NCBI GenBank assembly: GCA_944320555.1
Contig: CALUHX010000037.1
Span: 1-32,919 of the forward strand
Source of the DNA: an uncultured Butyricimonas sp.
GTDB taxonomy: Bacteria; Bacteroidota; Bacteroidia; Bacteroidales; Marinifilaceae
Length of the DNA: 32,919 bases
Direction: 5' to 3'
Each line of letters starts with the position of its first letter. The stretch's first letter is position 1. The position numbers were made by a program, and so were the translations under genes. Below, piece after piece: positions 1 through 6,994 of the stretch. The notes beneath the pieces are model-generated. The model was not told the origin of the DNA. It was given only the letters and a program-made list of their open reading frames with translations, and did no database searches.

Positions 1-748
1 GGTTAGAGACGGTGACGACGAGGGGGTTGTTTTTGGGGTTGGCCTCGAAGTAGTTGACGATGAGGTTGGCCTTGAGGTGGTCGCCCGCGACGACGGCGTT
101 GAGGAGTTCGAAGACGTTGAAGTCTTTGCTGATACCGGTGTGTCGCTCCACGAGGGGCTCTTTGATTTGGCCGCCGTCGGGGAGGAGGAGCATGAGTTTG
201 TCAAGCTCGTTGGCGACTTTGGAGAGGTCGGTGCCGAGGCTGTCGGCGAGGAGCCGCGCGGCCTTTGGGGTGATGGAGCGGCGGCGGGCGGCGCAGTAGC
301 GGGCGATCCAGTCGGGGAGCTGGTTGTCGTAGAGTTTGGCGGACTCGAACCATACGCAGTCTTTGGAGGCGGCGAGGCGGCGGAAGACACCTTTGCGCTT
401 GTCGGGCTTTTTGTTTTTGTAGAGGAAGGCGAGGACGGTGGAGGGCTGGTGGTGGTCGACGTAGGGGGCGAGGTTGTCGAAGTCGCGGATGTTCTGGGCT
501 TCTTTGACGATGACGACCTGACGGGGGGCCATCATGGGGAAGCGGCGGGCGGTGTCGGTGACGGTGGTCATGGACACTTCGTTGCCGAAGAGGACGGTGA
601 GGTTGAAGGCTTTTTCGTCCTCGGAGAGCGTGTCGCGCTCGAGGCGGCCGGCGATGTCGTCGATGAAGTACGGCTCGTCGCCGGTGAGGAAGTAGATGGG
701 CGCGTAGCGTCCCGCTTTGATGTCGGCTATGATTTCTTCGTGTTTCAT
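1..748 (-). CDS. holA: DNA polymerase III subunit delta (partial, 3' end outside window)
   Basis: This is the N-terminal 249 residues of HolA, the clamp-loader subunit that opens the beta sliding clamp; full-length proteins are about 340 residues, so roughly the last quarter lies before base 1. The reading frame stays open to the window edge. The start ATG at 748 gives MKHEEIIADIKAGRYAPIYF followed by LTGDEPYFIDD, the characteristic opening of the delta AAA+-like domain, which has a degenerate nucleotide site. Later segments such as FPMMAPRQVVIVKEAQ and DFNVFELLNAV also fit the family. The DUF4294 gene ends 18 bases upstream on the same strand, so the two are probably co-transcribed. Assignment is by recognisable family pattern. 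Confidence 0.9.
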   Translation of the reverse strand, partial: MKHEEIIADIKAGRYAPIYFLTGDEPYFIDDIAGRLERDTLSEDEKAFNLTVLFGNEVSMTTVTDTARRFPMMAPRQVVIVKEAQNIRDFDNLAPYVDHHQPSTVLAFLYKNKKPDKRKGVFRRLAASKDCVWFESAKLYDNQLPDWIARYCAARRRSITPKAARLLADSLGTDLSKVANELDKLMLLLPDGGQIKEPLVERHTGISKDFNVFELLNAVVAGDHLKANLIVNYFEANPKNNPLVVTVSN

Positions 749-766
749 GGGGGCAAAGATAGGGAG

Positions 767-1345
767 TTATTTGTTTTCTCGTTCAATCGCGCGGACGATT
801 TCTTCGATTTCCCGGTCGCGTCCGAGGGGGGCGTAGTCGGCCTTGAGGTTGTTGCCGAAGAGGAGGGCGACGGATTGCCAGAAGTAGGCGTTGAAGGCTC
901 CCTTGTACTGGCGGATGTGGTCGAAGGCGGAGTTGTCGGTCTCTCGGTAGATGAGGCGGACGAGTATTTTGCCCTGGGTGACGGTGAGGCGGGTGAGTGG
1001 TTGTTTGAAGCGGCGCATGAGGGCGGCGTATTCTTCTTTGACGATGCGCCGGCGTTCGCCTTCGGAGCGGGCGGCGGCGAGGAGTCTGTCGATTTTCTCG
1101 ATTTCGCTTGCGGCGATTTTGGCGTAGGGGAGGGCTTTGCGGACGTTGTGTTCCAGCCGGGCGTTGCGGCGTCGTAGCCGGGCGTAGTGGCGGGGGGCGC
1201 GCCGTTTGGCGAGGATGGTTATCTCCGGGAGGTGGAACCGCGGCAGGGTGTCGCCGCGGACGACGGTGGCGGGGGCGACGCTTTGCGCCTCCGCGAAGGG
1301 CGCGGCGAATAAAGTTAGGAATATGATGACAATTGTCTTGTACAT
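767..1345 (-). CDS. Secreted DUF4294 domain protein
   Basis: A 192-residue protein with an N-terminal signal peptide (hydrophobic residues 4-20, probable cleavage after AEA around residue 20). The rest matches the pattern of DUF4294, a family largely confined to Bacteroidota: a conserved YAKIAASEIEKID stretch, a charged helical segment, then LTVTQGKILVRLIYRET and FWQSVALLFGNNLK near the end. Function is unknown; the signal peptide places it in the periplasm or envelope. It lies 18 bases upstream of holA on the same strand. A sequence matching TAnnTTTG occurs at 1376-1383 on the minus strand, but no well-spaced -33 element was found. Confidence 0.82.
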   Translation of the reverse strand: MYKTIVIIFLTLFAAPFAEAQSVAPATVVRGDTLPRFHLPEITILAKRRAPRHYARLRRRNARLEHNVRKALPYAKIAASEIEKIDRLLAAARSEGERRRIVKEEYAALMRRFKQPLTRLTVTQGKILVRLIYRETDNSAFDHIRQYKGAFNAYFWQSVALLFGNNLKADYAPLGRDREIEEIVRAIERENK

Positions 1346-1415
1346 TTTTTATATTCGCGTGTGAGTTTTGCAATACAAATTTAGAGGTTTTATTTGACAA
1401 GTGAAAGGAGAGGCG

Positions 1416-2003
1416 ATGAAAGAGAATTGGGAAGATTTGTTCAGAGTGCGCTATAACGGCCTTCCCCCCGTAGGGGGGAGGGTGTTGGTCGCCGAGCCGT
1501 TCTTGCGGGATGGCGGGTTTGGGCGGTCGGTGGTGTATCTGACGGACCACAACGAGGAGGGGAGCGTGGGGTTTGTGTTGAATAAGCCGTTGCGGGTGAG
1601 CGTGGAGAGCGTGGTCGCGGGGTTGGAGGGAGTGGATTTTCCTGTGTACTACGGGGGGCCGGTGGGACGCGACAGTTTGTATTACATTCACCGGAGGGCG
1701 GATATTCCGGGCGCGGTGATGGTGGGGGACGGGGTGTTCCACGGTGGGGATTTCGACGTGGTGACTCGCTTGGCGCGGGAGGGGCGTTTGGGAGAGGGGG
1801 ACATCCGTTTTTTCGCCGGTTACAGCGGTTGGTCGGCCGGGCAGCTCGAGGGCGAGTTGAGGGAGGATTCGTGGCTGGTGGGGGAGGTTTCCCGGGACGA
1901 GGTGTTCGGAGGGACCGAGGGGTTGTGGGAGCGCATCATGCGCAGACTGGGAGCGAGGCCTGCGATATGGTCGATGTTTCCCGAGGACCCGAGGATGAAT
2001 TGA
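1416..2003 (+). CDS. yqgE: YqgE/AlgH family protein
   Basis: A 195-residue YqgE/AlgH (DUF179) protein. Family features visible are GRVLVAEPFLRDGGFGRSVV near the N-terminus, GSVGFVLNKPL, YYGGPVGRDSLYYIHR in the middle and RFFAGYSGWSAGQLEGEL near the C-terminus. The family is widespread; AlgH was linked to alginate regulation in Pseudomonas, but the biochemical role is unsettled. I chose ATG 1416 over an in-frame GTG at 1401 because AAAGGAG lies at 1404-1410, at ribosome-binding distance from 1416. The RNase P RNA gene begins 30 bases downstream on the same strand. Confidence 0.9.
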   Translation: MKENWEDLFRVRYNGLPPVGGRVLVAEPFLRDGGFGRSVVYLTDHNEEGSVGFVLNKPLRVSVESVVAGLEGVDFPVYYGGPVGRDSLYYIHRRADIPGAVMVGDGVFHGGDFDVVTRLAREGRLGEGDIRFFAGYSGWSAGQLEGELREDSWLVGEVSRDEVFGGTEGLWERIMRRLGARPAIWSMFPEDPRMN

Positions 2004-2033
2004 GAGAGTACATTGAAATGTTGTGAACAATAT

Positions 2034-2376
2034 AAAGCAGACCGTTCTATCGCTGTCCCGAAAGGGAGAGAGGAAAGTCCGGGCAACACAGGGCATCGTG
2101 CTTCCTAACGGGAAGACGCCCGCGAGGGTGTGGCAGCGTGACAGAGAATGACCGTTCCGTCCGCGGAACAAGGGTGAAAAGGCGGGGTAAGAGCCCACCG
2201 GCGTCCCGGGTGACCGGGGCGGCCGCACGTCCCACGAGTTGCAAGACCATGTATACTGACGCTTAGGCCGGCCCGGCTGATGTCAGGGGGTAGGTTGCTG
2301 GAGCTGCGGGGTGACCCGTGGCGTAGATAAATGATAGAAACCGAAAGGTACGGAACCCGGCTTACAGGTCTGCTTT
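2034..2376 (+). ncRNA. rnpB: RNase P RNA, bacterial class A
   Basis: Catalytic RNA of ribonuclease P, which trims tRNA 5' leaders. The conserved 5' core GAGGAAAGTCCGGGC is at about 2070-2084, and the conserved 3' core AGATAAATGATAG followed by a CCGAAAGGTACGGAACCCGG-type segment and GCTTACAG lies at about 2325-2366. Helix P1 is explicit: AAAGCAGACC (2034-2043) pairs perfectly with GGTCTGCTTT (2367-2376). The length, about 343 nt, is normal. The P1 3' strand runs straight into a T tract, so P1 may also help end transcription. Exact ends are inferred from the P1 pairing. Confidence 0.96.
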
Positions 2377-2393
2377 TTTAATTTGTATGAGTT

Positions 2394-3629
2394 ATGAAAT
2401 CAATTAAGGAGATATTCAGAATCGGACACGGTCCGTCATCGAGCCACACGATGGGGCCGGGGCGGGCGGCGGCCATGTTCAGCGCAAGGAATCCGGACGC
2501 AGAGCGGATCCGGGTGACACTTTTCGGCAGCCTGGCCTTGACGGGGCGAGGGCACGGGACGGACGCAGCCATCGAGCGGGAGGTGGACCGTCCCGGCGCG
2601 GTGGAGATAGCGTGGGAGCCGGACAAGGTGCTGCCCCGCCATCCGAACGGGATGCGCTTCGAGGCGCTTCGGGGCGGGACGGTGACGGACGTGTGGGAGG
2701 TGTACAGCGTGGGAGGGGGTGCTTTGTGGGACGAGGAGGGCACTTTCGCCGGGGAGAAGGACATTTACCCGGATGCCAAGATGACCGATATCCTGAACTG
2801 GTGCAAGGCGGAGGGGCGCACTTTCGTGGAGTATGTGGAATTGCACGAGGGGGCTGAGATTTTCGATTATCTGGAGGAAGTGTGGCGGGTGATGGTGGAT
2901 TCCATCCATAACGGGCTGGAGAACGAGGGGGTATTGCCGGGAACGCTCCGGCTGCCGAGGAAGGCTTGCGCTTACCATGTGCGGGCGCAGCAGTCGGCGG
3001 GTACGTTGCGCCACATGGGGATGTTGTTCGCCGCCGCCCTGGCCGTCTCGGAAGAGAACGCCGCCGGAGGGAAGATTGTGACGGCTCCGACGTGCGGTTC
3101 GGCGGGCGTGGTGCCGGCCGTGTTTTATTTTTTGAAGCATGACCAGGATATCAGCGACAAGCGCATCCTGAAGGGGCTGGCTACCGCCGGGTTGATAGGC
3201 AACATCGTGAAGACCAACGGCTCGATATCGGGGGCCGAGGTGGGGTGCCAAGGGGAACTGGGCACCGCTTGTGCAATGGCGGCCGGGGCCGCCGCCCAGT
3301 TGCTGGGCGGCACGCCGATGCAGGTGGAGTACGCCGCGGAGATGGGTTTCGAGCACAATCTCGGCCTGACGTGCGACCCTGTGGGCGGATACGTGCAAAT
3401 CCCTTGCATAGAGAGGAACGCTTTCATATCGCAGAAGGCGCGGGAGTGCGCCGTGTATTCCTTGTTTTCGGACGGGCGGCACAAGGTGTCGTTCGACGAC
3501 GTGGTGGAGACCATGATGCAAACGGGGTACGACATGCAGGCGAAGTACAGGGAGACGAGCTTGGGAGGGTTGGCGAGGGTCTACCGGGCCCCGCTGAACC
3601 GCGCGGGGAAGGCGGATATCAATCAGTAA
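2394..3629 (+). CDS. sdaA: L-serine ammonia-lyase (Fe-S dependent L-serine dehydratase)
   Basis: Deaminates L-serine to pyruvate and ammonia using an oxygen-sensitive [4Fe-4S] cluster. At 411 residues it is the single-chain form carrying both beta and alpha domains. The beta domain opens with FRIGHGPSSSHTMGPGRAA. The catalytic alpha domain includes AQQSAGTLRHMGML, TAPTCGSAGVVPAV and LIGNIVKTNGSISGAEVGCQ. By comparison with the Legionella enzyme, the cluster ligands are C285, C327 and C338, with the expected 11-residue spacing between the last two. The start is only 17 bases after the RNase P RNA. It is the first gene of a close trio with the nuclease-family gene (19-base gap) and pgi. Confidence 0.95.
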   Translation: MKSIKEIFRIGHGPSSSHTMGPGRAAAMFSARNPDAERIRVTLFGSLALTGRGHGTDAAIEREVDRPGAVEIAWEPDKVLPRHPNGMRFEALRGGTVTDVWEVYSVGGGALWDEEGTFAGEKDIYPDAKMTDILNWCKAEGRTFVEYVELHEGAEIFDYLEEVWRVMVDSIHNGLENEGVLPGTLRLPRKACAYHVRAQQSAGTLRHMGMLFAAALAVSEENAAGGKIVTAPTCGSAGVVPAVFYFLKHDQDISDKRILKGLATAGLIGNIVKTNGSISGAEVGCQGELGTACAMAAGAAAQLLGGTPMQVEYAAEMGFEHNLGLTCDPVGGYVQIPCIERNAFISQKARECAVYSLFSDGRHKVSFDDVVETMMQTGYDMQAKYRETSLGGLARVYRAPLNRAGKADINQ

Positions 3630-3648
3630 AAAACGAAAGGAGTCGTTT

Positions 3649-4236
3649 ATGGACAAGGTAAAAATGAGAGTGTTCGCATTGGCTTACAACAGTGTGTCGA
3701 AAACCGGGGCCTACGTTTTGATTCTTTCCGACGAGGAGAATACGGTGCGTGTTCCCTTTATTATCGGGATGGCGGAGGCCCAGTCGATAGCCATACAGTT
3801 GGAAGGAATGAAGACGCAGCGCCCGATGACGTACGATTTGATGAAGGCGCTGACGGACAGGCTGAACGTGAAGTTGGTCGAGGTGTGTGTCGAGCGTTTT
3901 CAGGTTGGAGTTTATTACGCCTGGGTGGTGTTCCGGGAGTTTGACGGGAAGACGTTCAGGCTGGACGCCCGCGCTTCGGACGCCATTTCGCTGGCCTTGC
4001 GTTACGGTTGTCCCATTTACATGGAGAGAAAGGTGGTGGTGGAGGTGGGGATATCCACGGCCCTTTTCGAGGAGACTCTCGGGAAGGGGGACGAGGAAGA
4101 GGGAAAGGGGAGTGCGGGGAGAGAGTTGTCCGAGGATGAGTTGAACCGTTTGATGGAGGAGGCCGTGAAGAAAGAGGATTATGAGACGGCTTCGCGCTAT
4201 CGGGACATGTTGAAAGCGAAAAAGGAAAAATCATAA
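3649..4236 (+). CDS. Bifunctional nuclease family protein (DUF151) with C-terminal UVR motif
   Basis: A 195-residue protein with two parts. Residues 1 to about 140 match the bifunctional nuclease (BFN/DUF151) family: LILSDEENTVRVPFIIGMAE, AQSIAIQLEGMKTQRPMTYD, and LDARASDAISLALRYGCPIY. The last 35 or so residues (LSEDELNRLMEEAVKKEDYE, ending YRDMLK) match the UVR helical hairpin that mediates UvrB-UvrC contacts and also occurs in Clp regulators. Plant members have been reported to cleave DNA and RNA; the bacterial role is poorly known. It sits 19 bases after sdaA and 9 bases before pgi, so co-transcription is likely, although no functional link to serine or sugar metabolism is evident. Confidence 0.9.
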   Translation: MDKVKMRVFALAYNSVSKTGAYVLILSDEENTVRVPFIIGMAEAQSIAIQLEGMKTQRPMTYDLMKALTDRLNVKLVEVCVERFQVGVYYAWVVFREFDGKTFRLDARASDAISLALRYGCPIYMERKVVVEVGISTALFEETLGKGDEEEGKGSAGRELSEDELNRLMEEAVKKEDYETASRYRDMLKAKKEKS

Positions 4237-4245
4237 ATTGAAGAC

Positions 4246-5523
4246 ATGATGAAACGCATTGAATTGGATTACAGTAAGGTGTTGCCTTTCGTCGACACGG
4301 ACGAGATAAACGGGCAACGGGAGGCCGGACGCGCGGCGTTGGAGGCTTTGCGGGAAGGAACTTGCAAGGGGAACGATTTTTTGGGATGGATGGATTTGCC
4401 TGCGGAAATCGGAGAAGAGGAGCTCGCCGCAGTTGAGGAGTGCGCTGGCAGGTTGCGGGAGCGTGCGGAGGTGGTCGTGGTGGTCGGCATTGGCGGTTCC
4501 TACCTCGGGGCGAAAGCCGTGGTGGAGGCTATGTCCGACAGTTTCGGGGCTTTCTCCGGCCCGCGGGTGATATTTGCGGGGAACAATGTGAGCGAGGACT
4601 ACATGTATGAGCTGCTGCGGTATCTGAAGGGCAAGGTTTTCGGGATATGCGTGATATCGAAGTCCGGGACGACGACGGAACCGGCCGTGGCGTTCCGCCT
4701 GCTGCGGGAGCAGTTGGAGGCGCAGGCGGGCAAGGAGGAGGCGAGGAAGTTGATTGTGGCGATAACGGACAAGGCGAAAGGGGCCTTGCGCGTGTCCGCC
4801 GAGAGGGAAGGTTATGCGACATTCGTCATTCCGGATAACGTTGGAGGGCGTTATTCCGTGTTGACGCCCGTCGGGTTGCTGCCTGTGGCGTTGGCGGGGT
4901 TTGACATCCGTTCCCTTGTGGCCGGGGCTGTGGACATGCGGGCTTGCCCGGGGGATTTGTCCCTTGATTACGCCGCCGTGCGCAACGCTCTGTATCGGAA
5001 AGGCTTCACGACGGAGATAACGGTGAATTACAATCCGAAGTTGCATTATGTGGCGGAATGGTGGAAGCAACTCTTCGGGGAGAGCGAGGGAAAGGAGAAC
5101 AAAGGGATTTTTCCCGCAAGCGTGGACTTCACGACGGACCTGCATTCGATGGGGCAGTACATTCAGCAGGGACGGCGCGATTTGTTCGAGACTGTCATCT
5201 CCGTCGAGCGGCCGAGGTATGAGTTGCTTGTCCCGGAAGACGCGGAGAACCTTGACAAGTTGAATTTTTTGGCGGGCAAGCGTGTGGACGAGGTGAACAA
5301 AATGGCTGAGTTGGGCACCCGCATGGCCCACGTGGAGGGTGGCGTGCCGAATATCCGGATTGTGATGCCGGAATTGACGGAGTATTGCCTCGGGCAGTTG
5401 TTTTACTTTTACGAGCTGGCTTGCGCTATCTCCGGCGGCATTTTGGGCGTGAATGCCTTCGACCAGCCGGGCGTGGAGGCTTATAAGCGCAATATGTTCA
5501 AGTTGTTGGGCAAGCAGGAGTGA
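4246..5523 (+). CDS. pgi: Glucose-6-phosphate isomerase
   Basis: Interconverts glucose 6-phosphate and fructose 6-phosphate in glycolysis and gluconeogenesis. The 425-residue length fits the shorter Firmicutes/Bacteroidetes-type enzyme rather than the 550-residue E. coli type. Sugar-isomerase features include [36 protein letters not shown], the first PGI signature [14 protein letters not shown] around residues 196-209, and the C-terminal signature [19 protein letters not shown]. Two ATG codons stand in tandem at 4246 and 4249; either could be used. It is the last gene of the sdaA-nuclease-pgi group and is followed by an inverted repeat at 5563-5614 that may end transcription. Confidence 0.96.
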   Translation: MMKRIELDYSKVLPFVDTDEINGQREAGRAALEALREGTCKGNDFLGWMDLPAEIGEEELAAVEECAGRLRERAEVVVVVGIGGSYLGAKAVVEAMSDSFGAFSGPRVIFAGNNVSEDYMYELLRYLKGKVFGICVISKSGTTTEPAVAFRLLREQLEAQAGKEEARKLIVAITDKAKGALRVSAEREGYATFVIPDNVGGRYSVLTPVGLLPVALAGFDIRSLVAGAVDMRACPGDLSLDYAAVRNALYRKGFTTEITVNYNPKLHYVAEWWKQLFGESEGKENKGIFPASVDFTTDLHSMGQYIQQGRRDLFETVISVERPRYELLVPEDAENLDKLNFLAGKRVDEVNKMAELGTRMAHVEGGVPNIRIVMPELTEYCLGQLFYFYELACAISGGILGVNAFDQPGVEAYKRNMFKLLGKQE

Positions 5524-5562
5524 GGCGACAGGCACAATGTCCGACGAAAAGTTGTAAGTCGG

Positions 5563-5614
5563 AAAATTTGGTTTTTATACCCTGGAGGAAGGAGGGGTAT
5601 GAAAACCAAATTTT
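5563..5614. terminator. Long inverted repeat, probable bidirectional terminator for pgi and the XRE gene
   Basis: Arms AAAATTTGGTTTTTATACCC (from 5563) and GGGTATGAAAACCAAATTTT (to 5614) pair over about 20 bp with one G-U-type mismatch around a short purine-rich loop. The structure lies between the converging pgi and XRE genes, and its right arm is inside the last codons of the XRE gene. Stem ends are rich in A and T on both strands, which suits termination in either direction. A role as a mobile-element remnant cannot be excluded. Confidence 0.65.
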
Positions 5615-5826
5615 GATGTTGTCTCAGGACGGAATTCAAGGATGTCGCCGGGCTGGCAGTTTAGTTCCTTGCAGATGGCCTCCAGCGTGGAAAAGCGGAC
5701 GGCTTTCGCCTTGCCCGTTTTGAGGATGGAGAGGTTGGCCTGCGTCAGTCCCACCCGTTCGGCCAACTCGCCCAAAGATATTTTCCGCCGGGCCATCATT
5801 ACATCGAGGTTTACGATAATCGGCAT
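5575..5826 (-). CDS. XRE-family helix-turn-helix regulator
   Basis: An 83-residue Cro/C1-type DNA-binding protein. The HTH spans about residues 9-65: MARRKISLGELAERVGLTQA gives helices 1-2, and NLSILKTGKAKAVRFSTLEA gives the recognition helix and next helix, ending CKELNCQPGDILEF. It resembles YozG-type regulators, which commonly pair with DUF2975 membrane proteins; here the DUF2975 gene lies 15 bases upstream on the same strand. It probably controls its own operon, and the perfect palindrome at 6407-6449 is the obvious candidate operator (inference). The C-terminal tail after residue 65 is encoded within an inverted repeat, which may be recent sequence. Confidence 0.88.
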   Translation of the reverse strand: MPIIVNLDVMMARRKISLGELAERVGLTQANLSILKTGKAKAVRFSTLEAICKELNCQPGDILEFRPETTSKFGFHTPPSSRV

Positions 5827-5841
5827 GGTTCTGCGTTTGGG

Positions 5842-6339
5842 TTAGATGGTGAGGTCGTTTTCTTGCTTTATCTTGGCGGCGTTTTTGATTACATCGCTCA
5901 GGATGATGAGCAGCATGAATATGCTTATAATGACATGCACTTGGCAGTACATCACAGATTGGAAAGCGGAAGTGACAGGAATATCCGGGTTTGCGAGATT
6001 GTTTGTGCGATAAGTTGTGAGGCAAATGAATTGGAGACCATATAGAACAAGGAAAATAATGGCGATTATTTTGATGTCTCTTGCGGTCCCTTTAGATAGG
6101 AAATCTTTGGCTGTTAGTGCGATTTTGAACGAGAAAAGAACAATGAATGCCAAGCAGGCAAGATTGCTGGCGAATGCTGCAATGAGGTACGTGTCGCTGG
6201 GCGAGTCCGTTAGTAGCGATTTGATTTTTGGAATGTAGAAGGCACATTCATAGATTAGGTTGAGGGACGTGATTAGCAATAGGGCGCGGGTATTGCGAGA
6301 GATTTGATACGGGAGATTGATAATGCTTCTTCTTCTCAT
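5842..6339 (-). CDS. DUF2975 membrane protein
   Basis: A 165-residue integral membrane protein with four predicted membrane segments (roughly residues 17-37, 50-75, 87-107 and 125-147, the last after a cysteine-containing loop). Size, topology and the adjacent XRE gene match DUF2975, whose members are of unknown function but recurrently partner with small HTH regulators. I chose ATG 6339, which gives MRRRSIINLPYQISRNTRAL, instead of an upstream in-frame ATG at 6402 because the consensus promoter at 6373-6403 would place the transcript start between them. The gene is clearly more AT-rich than its neighbours, suggesting acquisition from elsewhere or relaxed selection. Confidence 0.8.
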   Translation of the reverse strand: MRRRSIINLPYQISRNTRALLLITSLNLIYECAFYIPKIKSLLTDSPSDTYLIAAFASNLACLAFIVLFSFKIALTAKDFLSKGTARDIKIIAIIFLVLYGLQFICLTTYRTNNLANPDIPVTSAFQSVMYCQVHVIISIFMLLIILSDVIKNAAKIKQENDLTI

Positions 6340-6372
6340 GATATTGGAATTTTGTGATTGATTTTCATGTGG

Positions 6373-6403
6373 CAAATATATGACGTATATGTGACATTGC
6401 AAA
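6373..6403 (-). promoter_or_regulatory. Bacteroides-type promoter of the DUF2975-XRE operon
   Basis: On the minus strand TTTG (6403-6400) is followed by 19 bases and then TATATTTG (6380-6373), an exact match to the Bacteroidetes -33/-7 consensus and spacing. Transcription would start near 6366, about 27 bases before the chosen ATG. Confidence 0.8.
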
Positions 6404-6406
6404 GAG

Positions 6407-6449
6407 AAACGATAATTATTTATTGTTTTTCGATAAATAATTATCGTTT
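6407..6449. promoter_or_regulatory. Perfect 17-bp inverted repeat, candidate operator
   Basis: AAACGATAATTATTTAT at 6407-6423 is repeated as an exact reverse complement at 6433-6449, with a 9-base spacer. It begins 3 bases upstream of the -33 element of the DUF2975-XRE promoter, a typical position for a regulator site. The downstream XRE protein is the natural candidate binder (inference). It could instead be a hairpin, but no gene ends next to it. Confidence 0.6.
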
Positions 6450-6471
6450 TGAAGAAAATGGGGAAATATAA

Positions 6472-6516
6472 AAAGAGAGTGTGCCAAAAATAGCTTTACT
6501 TTGGCACACTCTCTTT
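6472..6516 (-). terminator. Intrinsic terminator of ridA
   Basis: A perfect 17-bp stem, AAAGAGAGTGTGCCAAA (6472-6488) with its complement at 6500-6516, and an 11-base loop. It lies 20 bases after the ridA stop and is followed on the minus strand by TTTTTATATTT. The opposite strand also has a short T run, so it may work both ways. Confidence 0.85.
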
Positions 6517-6536
6517 CTGTTTCGGAAAAAGGCGTG

Positions 6537-6914
6537 TTATTTTACGGCGATGGCCTCGATTTCGACCATGGCGCCCATGGGCAGGCCCTTCACGGCGAAT
6601 GCGGCGCGAGCGGGGCAGTCCGTCTTGTAGTACTTGGCGTACACCTCGTTCATTTCGCCGAAGTAGGACATGTCGCCCAGGAGGCAGGTGGACTTCACCA
6701 CGTTGTCGAAGGTGTAGCCTGCCTCTTCGAGGATGTGGCCGATGTTTTTCAGGCATTGTTCGGTTTGCTCCTTTACTCCTCCCTCGGCGAACTTGCCGGT
6801 GGCGGCATCGATGGGAAGTTGGCCGCTGATGTAGAGCGTTCCGTTAGCCTCAATGGCTTGGCTGTAAGGACCGATTGCTTTTGGCGCTTTCGGTGAGTTG
6901 ATTACTTTTTTCAT
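6537..6914 (-). CDS. ridA: RidA family reactive intermediate/imine deaminase
   Basis: A 125-residue RidA (YjgF/YER057c/UK114) protein. Canonical members hydrolyse reactive enamines and imines such as 2-aminoacrylate formed by PLP-dependent serine/threonine dehydratases. Family landmarks are INSPKAPKAIGPYSQAIEAN, LYISGQLPID, the central NVVKSTCLLGDM, the segment CPARAAFAVKGLPMGA containing the substrate-binding arginine (R in PARAA), and the terminal glutamate in MVEIEAIAV. It is monocistronic: it has its own consensus promoter and terminator. The serine dehydratase in this window is of the Fe-S type, so a direct link to it is not implied. Confidence 0.95.
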   Translation of the reverse strand: MKKVINSPKAPKAIGPYSQAIEANGTLYISGQLPIDAATGKFAEGGVKEQTEQCLKNIGHILEEAGYTFDNVVKSTCLLGDMSYFGEMNEVYAKYYKTDCPARAAFAVKGLPMGAMVEIEAIAVK

Positions 6915-6963
6915 GTTAATTCTGTTTTATTGTTTTCAATGAATTGTCTTTTGTTCTGTTCCA

Positions 6964-6994
6964 CAAATGTACGACTTTGTCGGTTATTCGGCAA
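6964..6994 (-). promoter_or_regulatory. Bacteroides-type promoter of ridA
   Basis: TTG (6994-6992), 20 bases, then TACATTTG (6971-6964) on the minus strand. The -33 element overlaps the last codons of the upstream CBM9 gene. Transcription would start about 45 bases before the ridA ATG. Confidence 0.7.

Noticed and set aside
77-1177. Long plus-strand open frame opposite holA and the DUF4294 gene
   Set aside because: It is antisense to two recognised genes and has low-complexity Gly/Val/Glu/Asp composition, as expected in the mirror frame of GC-rich coding DNA.
783-2228. Long minus-strand frame through DUF4294, YqgE and RNase P RNA
   Set aside because: It crosses genes on both strands and an RNA gene; the Pro/Arg/His-rich sequence is a composition artefact.
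6407-6449. Palindrome as a transcription terminator
   Set aside because: No gene ends next to it, and it directly abuts a consensus promoter; an operator is the better reading.
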